A DNA stretch of 64,000 nucleotides from Centropus unirufus (Eukaryota > Chordata > Aves > Cuculiformes > Centropidae). A program made the position numbers and the translations under genes. The notes under the pieces were generated by a model. That model made no database searches and was not told where the DNA came from. It was given only the letters and a program-made list of their open reading frames with translations. The stretch is taken from assembly GCA_013397695.1 (NCBI GenBank), contig VYZI01000129.1, positions 1,091,730 to 1,155,729 on the forward strand. Reading direction: 5' to 3'. Positions 23,501-36,100 of the stretch are shown piece by piece. Numbering within the stretch: position 1 is the stretch's first letter; the number at the start of each line of letters is the position of its first letter.

Positions 23501-26500
23501 TGAAATTAATTATATAGTAATTGCTCAGACTAGAAAAATTTTTTCTCATATGTATCTGTTTTACGCTTCAAACTCAGTGTGTCATTGGAACAAAGAATCA
23601 CCACACCGTTACCACAGTCAAAGCAAAATTTAGCTAATGAAGTTGCATAAAACATCGCACATAAAATATTGGTGTTGTTTTAAAGTCCAGTATTTCATTT
23701 TTAAAAGTATAAAAGCATTTCATTCTCTTTGTTTGTAACGAACACCGTAAATACATAACCAAGTACAGTCAACCCCATCCAACTCTACTGAAAGCATAGA
23801 ATTATCCTACGACTTTCCTCATAGATATTCATGGACTATAAATGATGAAGCATATTGCAACAGAAGATGGAAACCTAACCTACATATTATCCACTTTGCA
23901 GTTTCTCCATGGGAATTTTACTTCTTGACCGATGGAGCAGCAACAAACTTGTCTTCAGCGCACAATAGCTAAGTTTGTCCAGTTTGCCTAAAAACAAAAT
24001 TGGTGATACAGAGAAAGGAAAAGAAGGAATGAGTACTCCTGAGACTTTACCAGGAGAACAATTTGTTTTCTGTACATCACTTCTACAACTACCCACCACT
24101 GTGTGAGATAGAGGGACATATTATGAATGGCTATATGAAAGTTTAGCCAGGGTCTTAGGTCTTCTGCTTTGAAAATCATACCAAAGACAAAACAGGAACT
24201 CCTTATTTCTGTGAAACCACCATTCAATTTTAACAAAAAGAAGTCAGACTGTTGCTTTTTATATCATGCTCAAAATGGAGTAGTTCACCAGTACCATACT
24301 TTTATGGGGTTTCCAAACTTTTCTGACCTGGCTCAAAAAGGACCCTCAAGAATAGAACTACCATTAACACTTTCTGGAGCGACTTGTCTGAAATTTCAAT
24401 CAGAAAAGTCAATGTTACTTCAGTTTTAAAAGATACGGCATAAAAATACAAAGCATTACAGTTCTATTTCTCATCCAAGTTATTGTCACCATATATATAT
24501 AGCAAATAGAAGATATGGAAGCTGTTTTATCTGTCACTATGCTCTGCTCATGTTTATTTGATTGTTCTGGTATGAATTTGTCAGTGGCTACAAAAGACTC
24601 ACAGCCTACAAGAATTAGGGTTGTTCCAAATAGTAGCAATTCATTTAGACAAGTAATTTTGGAAGAAGTCAGGAAAAAAACCAACCAAACAAACCAAAAC
24701 CAGTTATAGTTTGAGATCTGCTTAATTTCAGGTATTACTGCAATGGCACAGGAAAGATGTCAATGATAAACTTAGGTTAAAAAATGTCATCTATCGCAAA
24801 AAGCATCCAAAACCCTCTGAGGCACTGAGAGAAATTGGGAATTGTGTCTTTTCAGATTGTGGAAGTCAGTTTCAGGCAAGACCTGCCCAAACCAGCAAAC
24901 AAGAATTGAAGAATTTTAGTTCTGTAAAAAAAAAAATCCTTTTGGCTCTTAAATCTCTATAAACTAAGGCTTTGGATGAAGCAATCTTGAAGCTATCATT
25001 TTTCCTTCTAGCCATAAGCTCTGAATGCAACTCTAGAACAGTCAGATCTGATATGTCAAACGGAATAAAATGACCTATTGATGTGATGTCATGGTGCTAT
25101 TCTTTAAATAAAAAGTCTCTGTTTACTTCTCTCTTCTGTTTATTCTCTCCACATGAGATGCCTTTTTCTGTCAATTATCTCTGTCCTCACAAACATTCCT
25201 ATAGTGAGTAGACAAAGCTTTTAACCACAGTGATAAGCCTTATTTTCCAACAGGAATTATCTGTATTATACAGTCCTATATTATTAACTTCAAAGAACTG
25301 GCATTTTAAATAATCCCATTACAGTTATTGGTGACCTAAGTAATCTAGGTATGTGCTCATGATCACCTCTCTGTATCAGATATTTCAACTGTAGGCGTCA
25401 AAGTATTAAACTACTGAGTTGTTCATAAAATTACTTAAAGGCTTTCTGAGTCACCATTTTTCAAGAATATCCCATCCTGATATCATACAGCTTGCATGCT
25501 TTGTTCCTAAATACCCTGCTTGGCTGCATGCAATAGCCAAATGGCACTATTCCACCACCTGTACACTCTTTTCTTCATCAATGCGAAGAAATACACATTT
25601 TTTTTTGCATTCAGAGTTAGGACTAGAGACTTGTGAACATTTTTGTGTAATGTTGTGCTTACCTAAGGTGATTTAAATGATAAGATCTTCAATCCAATGG
25701 GAAGCAGTTCTAGGGGGGCTTCATTCCTTTGCTGTAGATTTACTAATGCTATACAGCAACAGCATTCCACATTTAATTTCTATAGCTGTTTAGGGTTTCA
25801 TCTATAGCTCTAAAAAATATCAACAATTTCTTATCTATTTCAATTTTTTATAGTATTATTTCTTTGGGACATATGAATATGCATATTAAAACTAAGCTTT
25901 TTCAGCGAGAAAGTTTATTTTATATATCTTTCTTCCCTCAACTTGCTGCAACTTGCCTATTCTGACTGTAGCCTCTGATTTTTTTTATTCTTTACCTTTT
26001 GTATGATTTTTAAAACTGTAACTGTGCTTGCTTGCAGTATTTTAATTAGATAAATGTTTAGTGAAATGTTATTTTAAGATTTCCCTGTTGTGAGAGGCAA
26101 AAAAGTACAAACTAATTTTTTCCTTGAAAATTAAATGTTAGACTATTGATTTCTATCTCTTTTTTTAATTTTGCATTTAACAGAGATTTCATAAAAAAAA
26201 GAAACAAAACCAAACCCACAAGAAACACACAGAACCAACTCCCCAAAACTTAGAAAGCTGAAAGTCTAGAAAACATTGTACTGACCACCAATTTTAAGTG
26301 CGTCAATCAGGTGTCTGAGGGAGTTGTGTTGGTCAAAAACATGCCAGAAATTTAAAAACAGTGACAATCAACTGCATGAGTTTGGGGTGCTGCTGGGACT
26401 CTGACAAATTTACTGCCACAGAAATAGTCTGATAATCAGCAGTCTTCTAGCTTACAGATGCCTGAAGTATCCTGTACCATGCAGCAAAGGGATGAACATA

Positions 26501-26650
26501 TTCAGTCATTTTTCATTGAATAAATTATTTTGATCCTTGAACAACTGTAGTAATTTAACTGACATTTCCAGCAGCATTTAGGGAAGGGTTTTCATGATTT
26601 CATATATGTAGGTACATAGCATTGAAAATGCAGATTTGCTAATTTTTTTC
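20509..26650. other. Unique AT-rich sequence, no transposon recognised
   Basis: About 6 kb without recognisable repeats. A block at about 21130-21830 is less AT-rich and holds the longest frame not explained by a repeat (minus strand 21421-21831, 136 codons); its translation has no motif I recognise. An alternating TA run is at 24490-24501. Nothing else stands out. Confidence 0.6.
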
Positions 26651-26653
26651 CCT

Positions 26654-26669
26654 CCCCCCCCCCCCCCCC
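26654..26669. repeat. Poly-C run (16 bp)
   Basis: Sixteen consecutive C preceded by 'ttttttccctc'. On the minus strand it is a G16 run able to form a G-quadruplex; it is also prone to length polymorphism and sequencing error. Confidence 0.95.
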
Positions 26670-29600
26670 TTAGCAGTTTCAAGACAAAAACAGCTCAGAT
26701 TTGTTGCCTTCTATGATTATTACAGAAAACTGGGTCAGGGCAGCATATTTCCTTCCACATTGTCAGCAACAAACTAGGAGGTTAGCAACTGCAGGTTTTA
26801 ACTGCTTATTGCTGTTGCTTGGAGGCTGCTCCCATTAGTAAAAAGAGAGAAACACTATTAGAAGAAGGATTTGCTCTATTTAACTATCCACAAAATATTA
26901 TGTATTCCCGTACTAAGACTTGGTCAAATTTATTCTGCATGAAACATCTTTGTAGTTTCCGTTTAGTCTTATACTGGTTTTCATTTTTTTTAGCTGGTGT
27001 GGATGACTATTATTTGGCTTTCAGTATTTTTGCCTGATACTCTCAGCCTTTTTAGAACCATGATGCCCCCAGTGATGCCCACAAAAGCCAGCTGCTTTCA
27101 CATTCTAGAGTAATAATGCTGTGTATGCTGTGAGGTCTCAAAATGGGAGAGAAAGAATCATTTTATAACTCCAAGCAGAACAGCTGTGTTGCCACGCTTC
27201 TTTTCATGGAAGCAGTACTTAGTGTCTACACAGAACTCACCATCTTCAAAGAACAAATCAAACATTGACTAATTAATCCATATAGCATCCTGCAAAGGTG
27301 GTAAGTACTATCTCAATTATTTCTTCAGATTCACAGACTATAACTGATCTAATCCTAAGAAGGATTTAGTCTATTGCAGGCATTAGTGGAGATCTGTGTT
27401 GTGCTCTGATTGTTGGATCACAGGCAACTGCAGTGGCTGTAATTATCTTTTGTTACATATCTTTTCCAAGGTTTTAAAACAAGGTTTTCTTTAAATGTTA
27501 TTTTAACAACTATTTAGGCCAAAAGTTATATTAAAGGTAAAGTAAGAAAAGCAATAAAGTTTAAAATTAATAACATAAAAGTTAAAAAAATCTTGTAAGA
27601 ATATATACTTAAATATTACAACTTTTAAGGAAAGGTTCCAGAATTTTTAACATTATTTGATAGTATATTTCCTCAAATTCACTTTTACTTCCAAAGATTC
27701 TTAATTTATAATAGAATCTTGAGAAAGTCAGTGTTTAACTCAATAGGAACAGATTTACATGATGTGTGGCCTGCTGTAATGCTCTGCCCTACGTTAAAGT
27801 CTTGCTTAAAGGACTGTAAATCTTATGCAGTGGCACATGACAAACCATTTTTTTTATTCTCAGAAAGACTAGCGTTTATAAATTTTCAAGAAACTGCTTG
27901 ACAAGGGAGCTGTCAACAGCTGTGGGGAGGAAAAGGAAGTATTACAGATGAGTGATGCTTTCCCATGCTCCTGCTCCTCCCCTCTATTCATTACATTGGT
28001 AAACATCTTATGATTAAACACTGACTCTTAAACACCATTTTGACAGGTTTCTTGACCTTCTGAAGTTCGATTTTTTTTTCTTTGGAAAAAAATGGTGTGT
28101 TCTGTTAGGGGTGGTGTCCTCCTGCATGTGCAGACAAACCTACCCCTTCTGCTGAGCACTCTACAGGAGATGCACATCACTTAAAACTCTCTTATTGACA
28201 AGTCGATATTAAGGTTTTAAATGTACTTGTCTTTCAAGATACCTAGTTTACGCAGAAATATGGAGCCTCTGATCGCATCAAAGCACAAACATTAGCTTTT
28301 TTCTGACTGCTTTCATAAGGAACTGTCTACAACAGCTGAGGTACTCTTTGAAAAACAAATGGCTTGGGACATATGGCATTAAGTGACTTTTGGCAAACCT
28401 ATAGAGCAAGGCATATGGCATGTGATAACCTTGAAGGAAGAAATGTCTCCTTGTATCCTGTATAATTATATGAAAAAAATCTGTGAACCTATTCTTTTCA
28501 GAAACTTGGAAATTTACATTGCTTACCTAGTACATATTTAGAGGGGTTTTGTGATTTTTCTTCCCAAATGTGATTGCTAATTAGGACTAACTGGCAAACT
28601 AATTGGTTTGTTAGCTTTTTTTTCTTTTTTTTAGTCAGCCTAATATATGGACACAAATACAAGCAGATATGTTATCACTCACAGCTATTATCTTGTTTTA
28701 TATTTTCCTGTCTGGTGAGGGTATTAGAGCATCTTGTGCACCTCAAGTAAACTGCAGATATGTAATGTAACAGCACACACTTATATTGCATGTTGCCAAG
28801 GAGGATGTCTTATGAAGAGTATCAAAAAGATATTTGATTTGATTTGTTTTGTTTTAGGTAAATGTAGAAATGTTTTCGGTATCAAAACAGTGAATAAATT
28901 AATTTAAGAAAGGAAATGCCTGTTACTCTTGTGTTTAAATATTAAGTTGAGAGTACTTTCTGCCTTCTCTGCGCTAATTTTATGTAAAATATAGGTCATC
29001 CTTAGGAGAATATTCTGAACTGAAATCGTGCCATATGACATAAATATCATTGACCAAGATTACAACTTTAGTAATAGTAAACTGGAGAATGCAGGCCATC
29101 AAGATTTTATGTTATAGTCTTGCTGCAAAACCTATAGTAAAGTATTTACTAAAGGTGTAAATAAATGTATTTTCTTTATAATCTATTGTTTTTTTCTTTC
29201 AAATAGACAGCTTTTCAGAGACAGGAACATTAAATTGATGTGTAGTAATGAAATAAAAATAAAGAAAAATAATTTTCATTTCTAGTTATTATTTATAAAA
29301 TAAATTACAGTTACAAGCCACTCACAGTAGGTTGCTTATTTTATGACAGAATAGCAATTTTTTCATTACTAACAGAGCTCAAATAAAAATTTAATCCCAT
29401 TTTCCCTGTATAAATAAATTAGGGACATATTGTATTGACTTCAACAATATGTCCAGTTTAAAGATGGTTTTTGATGGATCATATTTGAGTATTTAGTGTC
29501 CCACAGTTTCTATGCCAGAAGTCAGTCTATTTATTTCCTTTATCTGCATTGGAATAATTTCATAATCTAAGAATGGTACTGGAAATGTTTTTATAGTCTA

Positions 29601-31560
29601 GAATTACTATTTTAATGGCTAGAATAGACACTTTGTAAGTAAGTGTATACAAATTCAATCTTAATTTTGTAATCAAAACCATTCCTGATTTAGCTCTTTG
29701 TGGAACTATAGCTGAGAAGACTTTTTTTTTATTTAATTATTTTTTGTAGAGGTTCAACAGTTCAATGTCCTGAATAAGCAGCTTTTTCCTTCATGTAGCT
29801 CTTCCAAACAGCATAAGACTTTGCCCCACAGTAGCACCACCCAGCTAGCATGCCCTAATGTCTGCAAAGTAGAGTTTTCTGCAGCCCAAGGGACTTTGTG
29901 ATATCTGAAGCTGGACAATTTTGAAGTTGCAGTTGGCTTCATGGTGAATTTGTCTCTTTTAATCAGTGCTATTTAAAATTAGTCATATAGTCTAACCATT
30001 CATTTAAACTTTTTTTTTTCAGCCGGTATATATATAAAGGGGAAATATCCAGAACACAATCTCAGCTTAAGATATATTTGAAGATAGATACTGCAGCCAA
30101 AATAAATAAATAAAAAATTAAAAAAATTGGATTAGATACTCAATTTACAGATAAAGTATGTCAGATGAATCTCTTAAAGCATTATCTACTCATCATCAGA
30201 GAAAGACATCCAATATTCTCAAAGGCTAAGTCTTCCTTTGACCTTCAGGGCTAATAGAGCTTATCTGATCTCATCTCCAAAGAGCCAACATAAGCCATAC
30301 GTGTACTTCTACTAGGCTCTTGGTTTGGGGCTTTACTGTACTTGTAAACTGCTGAGAAAATCCTGAACACCCTCACATCCTATGGTCATAATTATATTTT
30401 AGGTCAGAATTGCATAAACCAAAGGAGATGAAAAAAGCATTCCTTCCCAAAGACCCAAAGACCTTCCTAGTTGGTTATAATCTACGTTTCCATGGATGTA
30501 GTAGTGACCTTTCTACATCACTAGGAACAGCATCTTCAGCTTTAATAGAAACCAAATTTTACTGTAGGTATCTAACTGACCATATTCATGTGCAGATAAT
30601 TTCGGAGATAACAGGAACAAGTTTTGATCCTATTTGGGATATTTAATGACATGTTCAAGCCATAGAACATGTACAAGTGGTCTTGTAATGAGCATCTTAT
30701 AAATGGATTTAATAAACATTAGAAAGAAATAATCATAAATCCAAATTTATTTTCATTAGATTCATATAATTTTCAATTATTCATTAAATGTAATTAAAAA
30801 ATAAACCCATACTCTTCAAACTCCAATTGTATCTTGTTACAGTGATGATTTTATAATTAGAAATGAAAATTATTCTAACTGGAAGGAAATTGTTTGCAGA
30901 AAGGTGTTAAAATTGATTTTTGTTAGAGAAGCACTCCAAATACATTTTAATAAAGCAGTCAGACTGGGATTGGACACAAGATCTGTAACAGGCATATTTA
31001 AAGATTAGCTCACATCCTCCAAAAATAAACTCCTTGTGTTGATTTTAATTATGAACTGACATCAATAAAAAAAAATGACCTTACACACTCTTGATTCAAA
31101 TCACGCATACTTTATGTGAAATTTAATATTACGTCTAATGCATTGCAAATAATTACCTTATTCAACTGTTCAGAGGTTAAGCAGACTTTTTTATACTTCA
31201 TAAAGAAAAATAAACACAATCATGTAGACCTAAGTTTTTATAGAAGAAATTAGGTTGTGCTTTCTCTTCCCAGCTTTCCCTACAAGCTCATGTCTTTTTA
31301 AAGGAAATTACTTGAGGATCTTATGTGGAGAGGCAATTTATATAAAAAAAATTTGTATATAAAACTGATACTTTTTTCATTTCTGTTGCAAATCTACCTA
31401 CCGTCCTACCTGCCCACTCATATCCCTCATTGATCTCACTTTAGTTCATGTGCACTCATCCCTAATGCTCCTGGCTGTTGGCAGATAAAGAAGCTGCAGC
31501 ACCAAAAACTGTGTGCACTCCATACACTGAACTCTTTTTTTTTTTCAAACTGTTCCCAAG
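26670..31560. other. Unique AT-rich sequence, nothing recognised
   Basis: No transposon, RNA gene or convincing coding frame was seen across this interval. Minor T-runs are at 28073-28081, 28615-28633 and 30009-30019. Confidence 0.6.
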
Positions 31561-31564
31561 ATGA

Positions 31565-31790
31565 CCTAGCATGAGTCGAAATTGTGCTGCTGTACAGCCA
31601 TAGCGCAGGATGGTTGCACGGCATTGCTGGCAACGTGCTGTCTCTCTCCTGTCTCACAGCACCGTGTTTGGGGAGCAGCCCCGAGGAGGAGGATGATGCT
31701 GTGATTTCTGGAACCTCACACGGTTCCATCGTAGCGAGATGCAGGGCTTCACAAAGTTGCTCTGACAAGGAAAAGAATCCTGGCTAGCTC
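31565..31790. other. CpG-enriched, GC-richer patch of unknown nature
   Basis: About 225 bp with roughly ten CpG dinucleotides, against very few in the kilobases on either side. It contains 'catagcgcaggatggttgca' (31599-31618) and 'gttccatcgtagcgagatgc' (31722-31741). Both strands have open frames through it (minus 31436-31768, 110 codons, with a Ser-rich stretch; plus 31584-31787, 67 codons). I do not recognise a protein or a repeat. It could be an exon of a non-coding transcript, an old transposon fragment or a small regulatory element. A T-run at 31529-31545 lies just outside. Confidence 0.4.
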
Positions 31791-31839
31791 ATTTCCTCTG
31801 CTGACAACGTTCACAATCTGCTTATTTATATTTTTTTCA

Positions 31840-31935
31840 TGATGCACTCAGTAGTACATAAACAGTGTATGCTAATTTCCTAATTATATAACATTGACTA
31901 TTAATTAATGCAGTGAATTATTTATAATGCCTTCA
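31840..31935. promoter_or_regulatory. Possible conserved non-coding element (homeodomain/POU-like motifs)
   Basis: A run of motifs typical of vertebrate conserved non-coding DNA: 'atgctaatttcctaatta' (31869-31886), a 'ttaattaatg' core (31901-31910), and 'gaattatttataatgcc' (31915-31931). In AT-rich DNA such motifs also arise by chance; without alignments this is only a candidate. Confidence 0.2.
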
Positions 31936-33000
31936 ATGTCCCAGGCCTTAGCAAGGATGACATCTACTAATACACACAGGAGCGCTGTATCTGCAGCCTG
32001 GTATGTCAAATTACATTAAGGTATTACCTAGAAAAATAATTTCTGCTTGTAACTCTGTAAAGCAGAAAGGATGGATACCTTTTAAGTTAAAAAACATTTG
32101 GAAGTAGCAAGACAGCTCATGTAGTTTTCCATTGAAAAAATTAAAAAACTGTAATTTTTATGGCATTTTTCAATAATGTGTTCAAATATCCATACTTTAT
32201 AAAATCCAATAATTGCTTAAAATGAAATAATTTGTAACTGCTTTGGAATAAAATTAACACCTAATTAGTTTATTCCTCTGGTTTTCTTTCAGCCTTTCCC
32301 TGAGGTTATTCTACAGCAACTCACTTAAAACACAGAAGGAAGGTAGCTACATTTCTTGATTTTCAGTTTCAATTTCAGTGCTTTTAATGTATATTTGTAG
32401 CAATTAGCACTAGTGTTTTGTGCAAATTCCATTTATTCCTTTCTTAATTGAGCTTTGGCAGAGAAACAAATTTCATCACCTGATAAAGCATTTGACTTTT
32501 TAAATATAAGAGCTATGTTCTAGCATAAATAACATCTTTAGGTCAGAGCAATAGTATTGGAACCAAGTCAAAGCAAATGGGTTGGACAAAAAAAATCACC
32601 TCAATTCAAGGGCAAAAAAAAATCATTTGGCTGGAAAAATCTTTCTACATCTTGTGTTAGCAATAGGAACTTCTTGGGAAGATTTGTCTGTGTTGGTGGG
32701 GATCAAATCACCTGTCAGGTTTCTGAAGGGACATATCAATCAGATTTGGCACATTGTTGATTGCTCCATTAAATCACCACTACGGTTCTGATTTGTCTCA
32801 TCAGGTCAGATTAATTTTTTTTTTTTAGGAGACTTGATATAGTAAACTTTCTCAAATTTCCTGATTTAAGGCATTTCAAATTAATATGTCTCCTTCATTA
32901 AACTAATCTAATGGACAATAAAGCTATATCCTAATAGCTAGGTGTTTTAGAACATACACTTCCATCCTGTTAAGTACATTGAACTAACATATTCTCTTCT
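31936..33000. other. Unique AT-rich sequence, nothing recognised
   Basis: No gene or transposon was recognised. A T15 run is at about 32814-32828. Plus-strand frames at 32557-32791 overlap each other and look like chance. Confidence 0.6.
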
Positions 33001-33178
33001 GTTTATTATTTTCTTTTCCTGATTATGTATTATTTTTTCTCTTTTTTTTCCAATTTATTTATCTTTTTTTTTGTATTTCTCTTCCTTTCACTTTACTGTC
33101 TCTCTCCCCTTTTCCTTTTCTCTTCCTTTTTTCCTTCTTCATATAAACCCTCCTTTCTTTTTTATTTTTATTTTTATC
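33001..33178 (+). repeat. Polypyrimidine tract, ~180 bp
   Basis: Nearly uninterrupted T/C sequence on the plus strand (TTTC, TCTC and CTTCC units), with only scattered A and G. It generates spurious Phe/Leu/Ser-rich (plus) and Lys/Arg/Glu-rich (minus) open frames at 33025-33240 and 33059-33304. Confidence 0.85.
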
Positions 33179-36100
33179 CATATAAGGATACGACAGGTTC
33201 AAATCTATATTTGAACAGATTATACTCTTACCTGGTGTGACACTGGGAAGATGACTTACAGTATGTGAGACTTTGGCACCCTTTGTAAGTAAAATTGAGA
33301 TCAAAGCTGTAATCCAGCATTTTCTGAGCTGAAGTTGTATGGAAATGGACCCACTGGTGATCTTTCATCATGGATGCTTCCTTTTGGAGCCAGTATAAAT
33401 ACCATGACACATAGCATCTTCTGTGTGCCTACAGTTAGCCTACATAATTTATATCTCAACATCTCCAAAAGGTATTTAATTTAATATCACAGTCTCAGTT
33501 AACCATTAATATTTCTCAGTGCCTTGATTTGGTTTGAGTGAGTAATAAAAATCAATAGACAACATAAATTTAAAAATGGAAAGAAGTTTGGAAAGCTCTA
33601 TAAGAATTTACTCATGTGTCTTTTTAATCAATGGACTTTCTGAGAGACTGTCCTTCCATCTACTGTAAGTAAATAGTACCTGATGAATCAGTAGCCATCA
33701 CACACAGTCATCACAGATATAGGGAACTTTGATGCAGGGTACACGTAAGGTTTACGTAAAGAGGGCAATTATGCAGCAAAGCAGCCTGTCAGTCATTTCC
33801 CTCCTTTGCTTTTTCCCCAAGAAGCTAAGGACTGGCACCGTTGGCTTCTCAGCTGCATAGCTCTCTTCCACAACAAAATGACACCAAATATATATTCCCC
33901 AGGAAGGATGTACTTTGAGACGACATGGGAACTATTTGTAGACTGCTCTGGACAAGGAAAGTATGTTCAACTTTCTCCATAACATCTTTCCACCTGTTTG
34001 TCGCACTAGGAGGCTAGCCCTTGGCTATGGGGGTCTGCTCGGTGGTATAGTAATTCTTAATACCAGCTGCACTGGAGGCTGTGCCTGAGCCCAGCCTGAC
34101 TAGTTTGGTCTCTAACCAATCTGTGTACTGCTCTTGGTGAGACTGTCCTTGAACCCAGTTTATTTTTGCAGCATGGAGATGGTTTGTCAAAACTCAGATA
34201 TACAGTCTGAAATGCAAAGCAAACCCGAGGGTCTCTGAGGCATCTGTTGTGTACCCACCATGTGAGAAATGGATGTGCCAAAACTGGGTCGTAAATTAGG
34301 AAGTCTGTATACACAGAAAGTGAAAGACAGATCTCTTAATTGAATAATGTATATAAAAAGAGCTGTTTTTTCCACAGGGAGTTACATTTCAACAAATACA
34401 TCAGTTTTCATAAAAGGGAAGCATCACTGTAACATGTAATAGAATACATTTCTGTTGTGATAATGATAAACATTTCTGTAAAGAAATAGAAAGATGAAAA
34501 TGATGCAGATTATTACCAGCAATGGCACAACAGGTGTCATCTTACTGCTTTTGACTGAGACACTATTTCAGCAGATTCTTAGCAACTTTATTAGGGCTTA
34601 TTTGGGGAAGACTGCTCTGCTTGTGGTGTCCTACAAATACTTACCTTAGGTGTGAAACCCAACACCTAGAACTCTTTGCTTACAGATTCTTATTTTTTGC
34701 CTCATCAGAAGCTAGAGAGATTGTTCTGCTGTTAAATCCATAGATCAAAGAAATATTTAAATTTTTGTAAAATGTCAGCATTTAATCTTTCCTTCTTAGC
34801 TTGAAAAATCAGGGAAAACGTAGCAGACCAATTACATCTTAAAGACATATATTAGTGATGGAAGAAAAAAAATCATGTTCTTCTATTTGCTAAAAGCAAG
34901 CATAAGTGTTGTATTGGAAAACTGTATAAGAAGCATGAAATATAGAGAATGCCAATAAACACTCAACAGCTTTTGTGTCAAACTTACTTAATACAATTTT
35001 AAAGTGTCAACGGTTTCCTGCATGCCTTACACATACATTTAGAATAAACTGGCTTTTTACAAAATTGACTGAGCACTATTGAAGTATTAATTCTGTTTGG
35101 TTTTTTTTTAGATTGAATAGTCTTGAGGTTTAATTCAATATAATGCATCTGAGGGTCCCCGAAAGACAGAACTATGGCCTCTTCTTTATCAAAGAGCTAC
35201 CCTGAGGTGAGGAAACAATGGAAGAGTTGCACATAATGTTATGTTAGTATTTTTGCCTCCCTACGCGAGTCAATCCTTCACTGTTTTTAGTGCAGTTTCT
35301 TGTCATGGACTACATCCCTCTGCCCATAAGAAAACAAACCCTGCATCTGAAACTATTAGGAGGTAATCTATGCATGCACAGCTTTGTCCTATTTTTTTCA
35401 AGACATTGTAAGGATAAGCACATTCAGGAATATGGGTTGAATAAGCAAGTCTCTGAATATTAAAAGGAGCACGTGAAAAAGGTATTTTTGAAAAGGCAGC
35501 TAAGGACTTGCACTGGAGATTTAGATCAAGTTAGTTATAGAGGCATTTGTAGGCATTTCAGCTACTTGTGATATAAATCACAGAAGAATGGATGTATGGT
35601 GCTAAATTATCCTTGTAACTTATGGATTCTTGAAACTTTTTTCTAAGGATCTCTAGGTTTGCACAGTCCCATGGCTTTTATCTTCAGCCTTCATAGCTAT
35701 AAGATGTGTTTGCATTTTAAATGATCCAGTTTGCACTTGATGTTTATTTTGTATTCACTTTGATGTCGACATTTTTACTATGTCATTTGAGTTATTCTCA
35801 CTCCAAGGAATTATACCATCACTTTGGTGTTATAAATATTTAAATGACATATGGAATTTCTTGAAGAAACAGTAGCTATGTTTCAGTTTGACTTTTCATC
35901 TGTAGTTGCCAGTGTATATCAACTCCATAAAGATTACAAACTGTGTGAAAGTGCGAAAGTATGAATATATTACTCTGGGAACTTAATCAAAAAGAAAACA
36001 GAGAAAATAAATCAATAATTAAAGTGCTAGTTATTACAAAACTACAAGTTGAAAGAAGGGGTTTTAACACTTTAAATTGGGATTTCCCATATGATACAGA

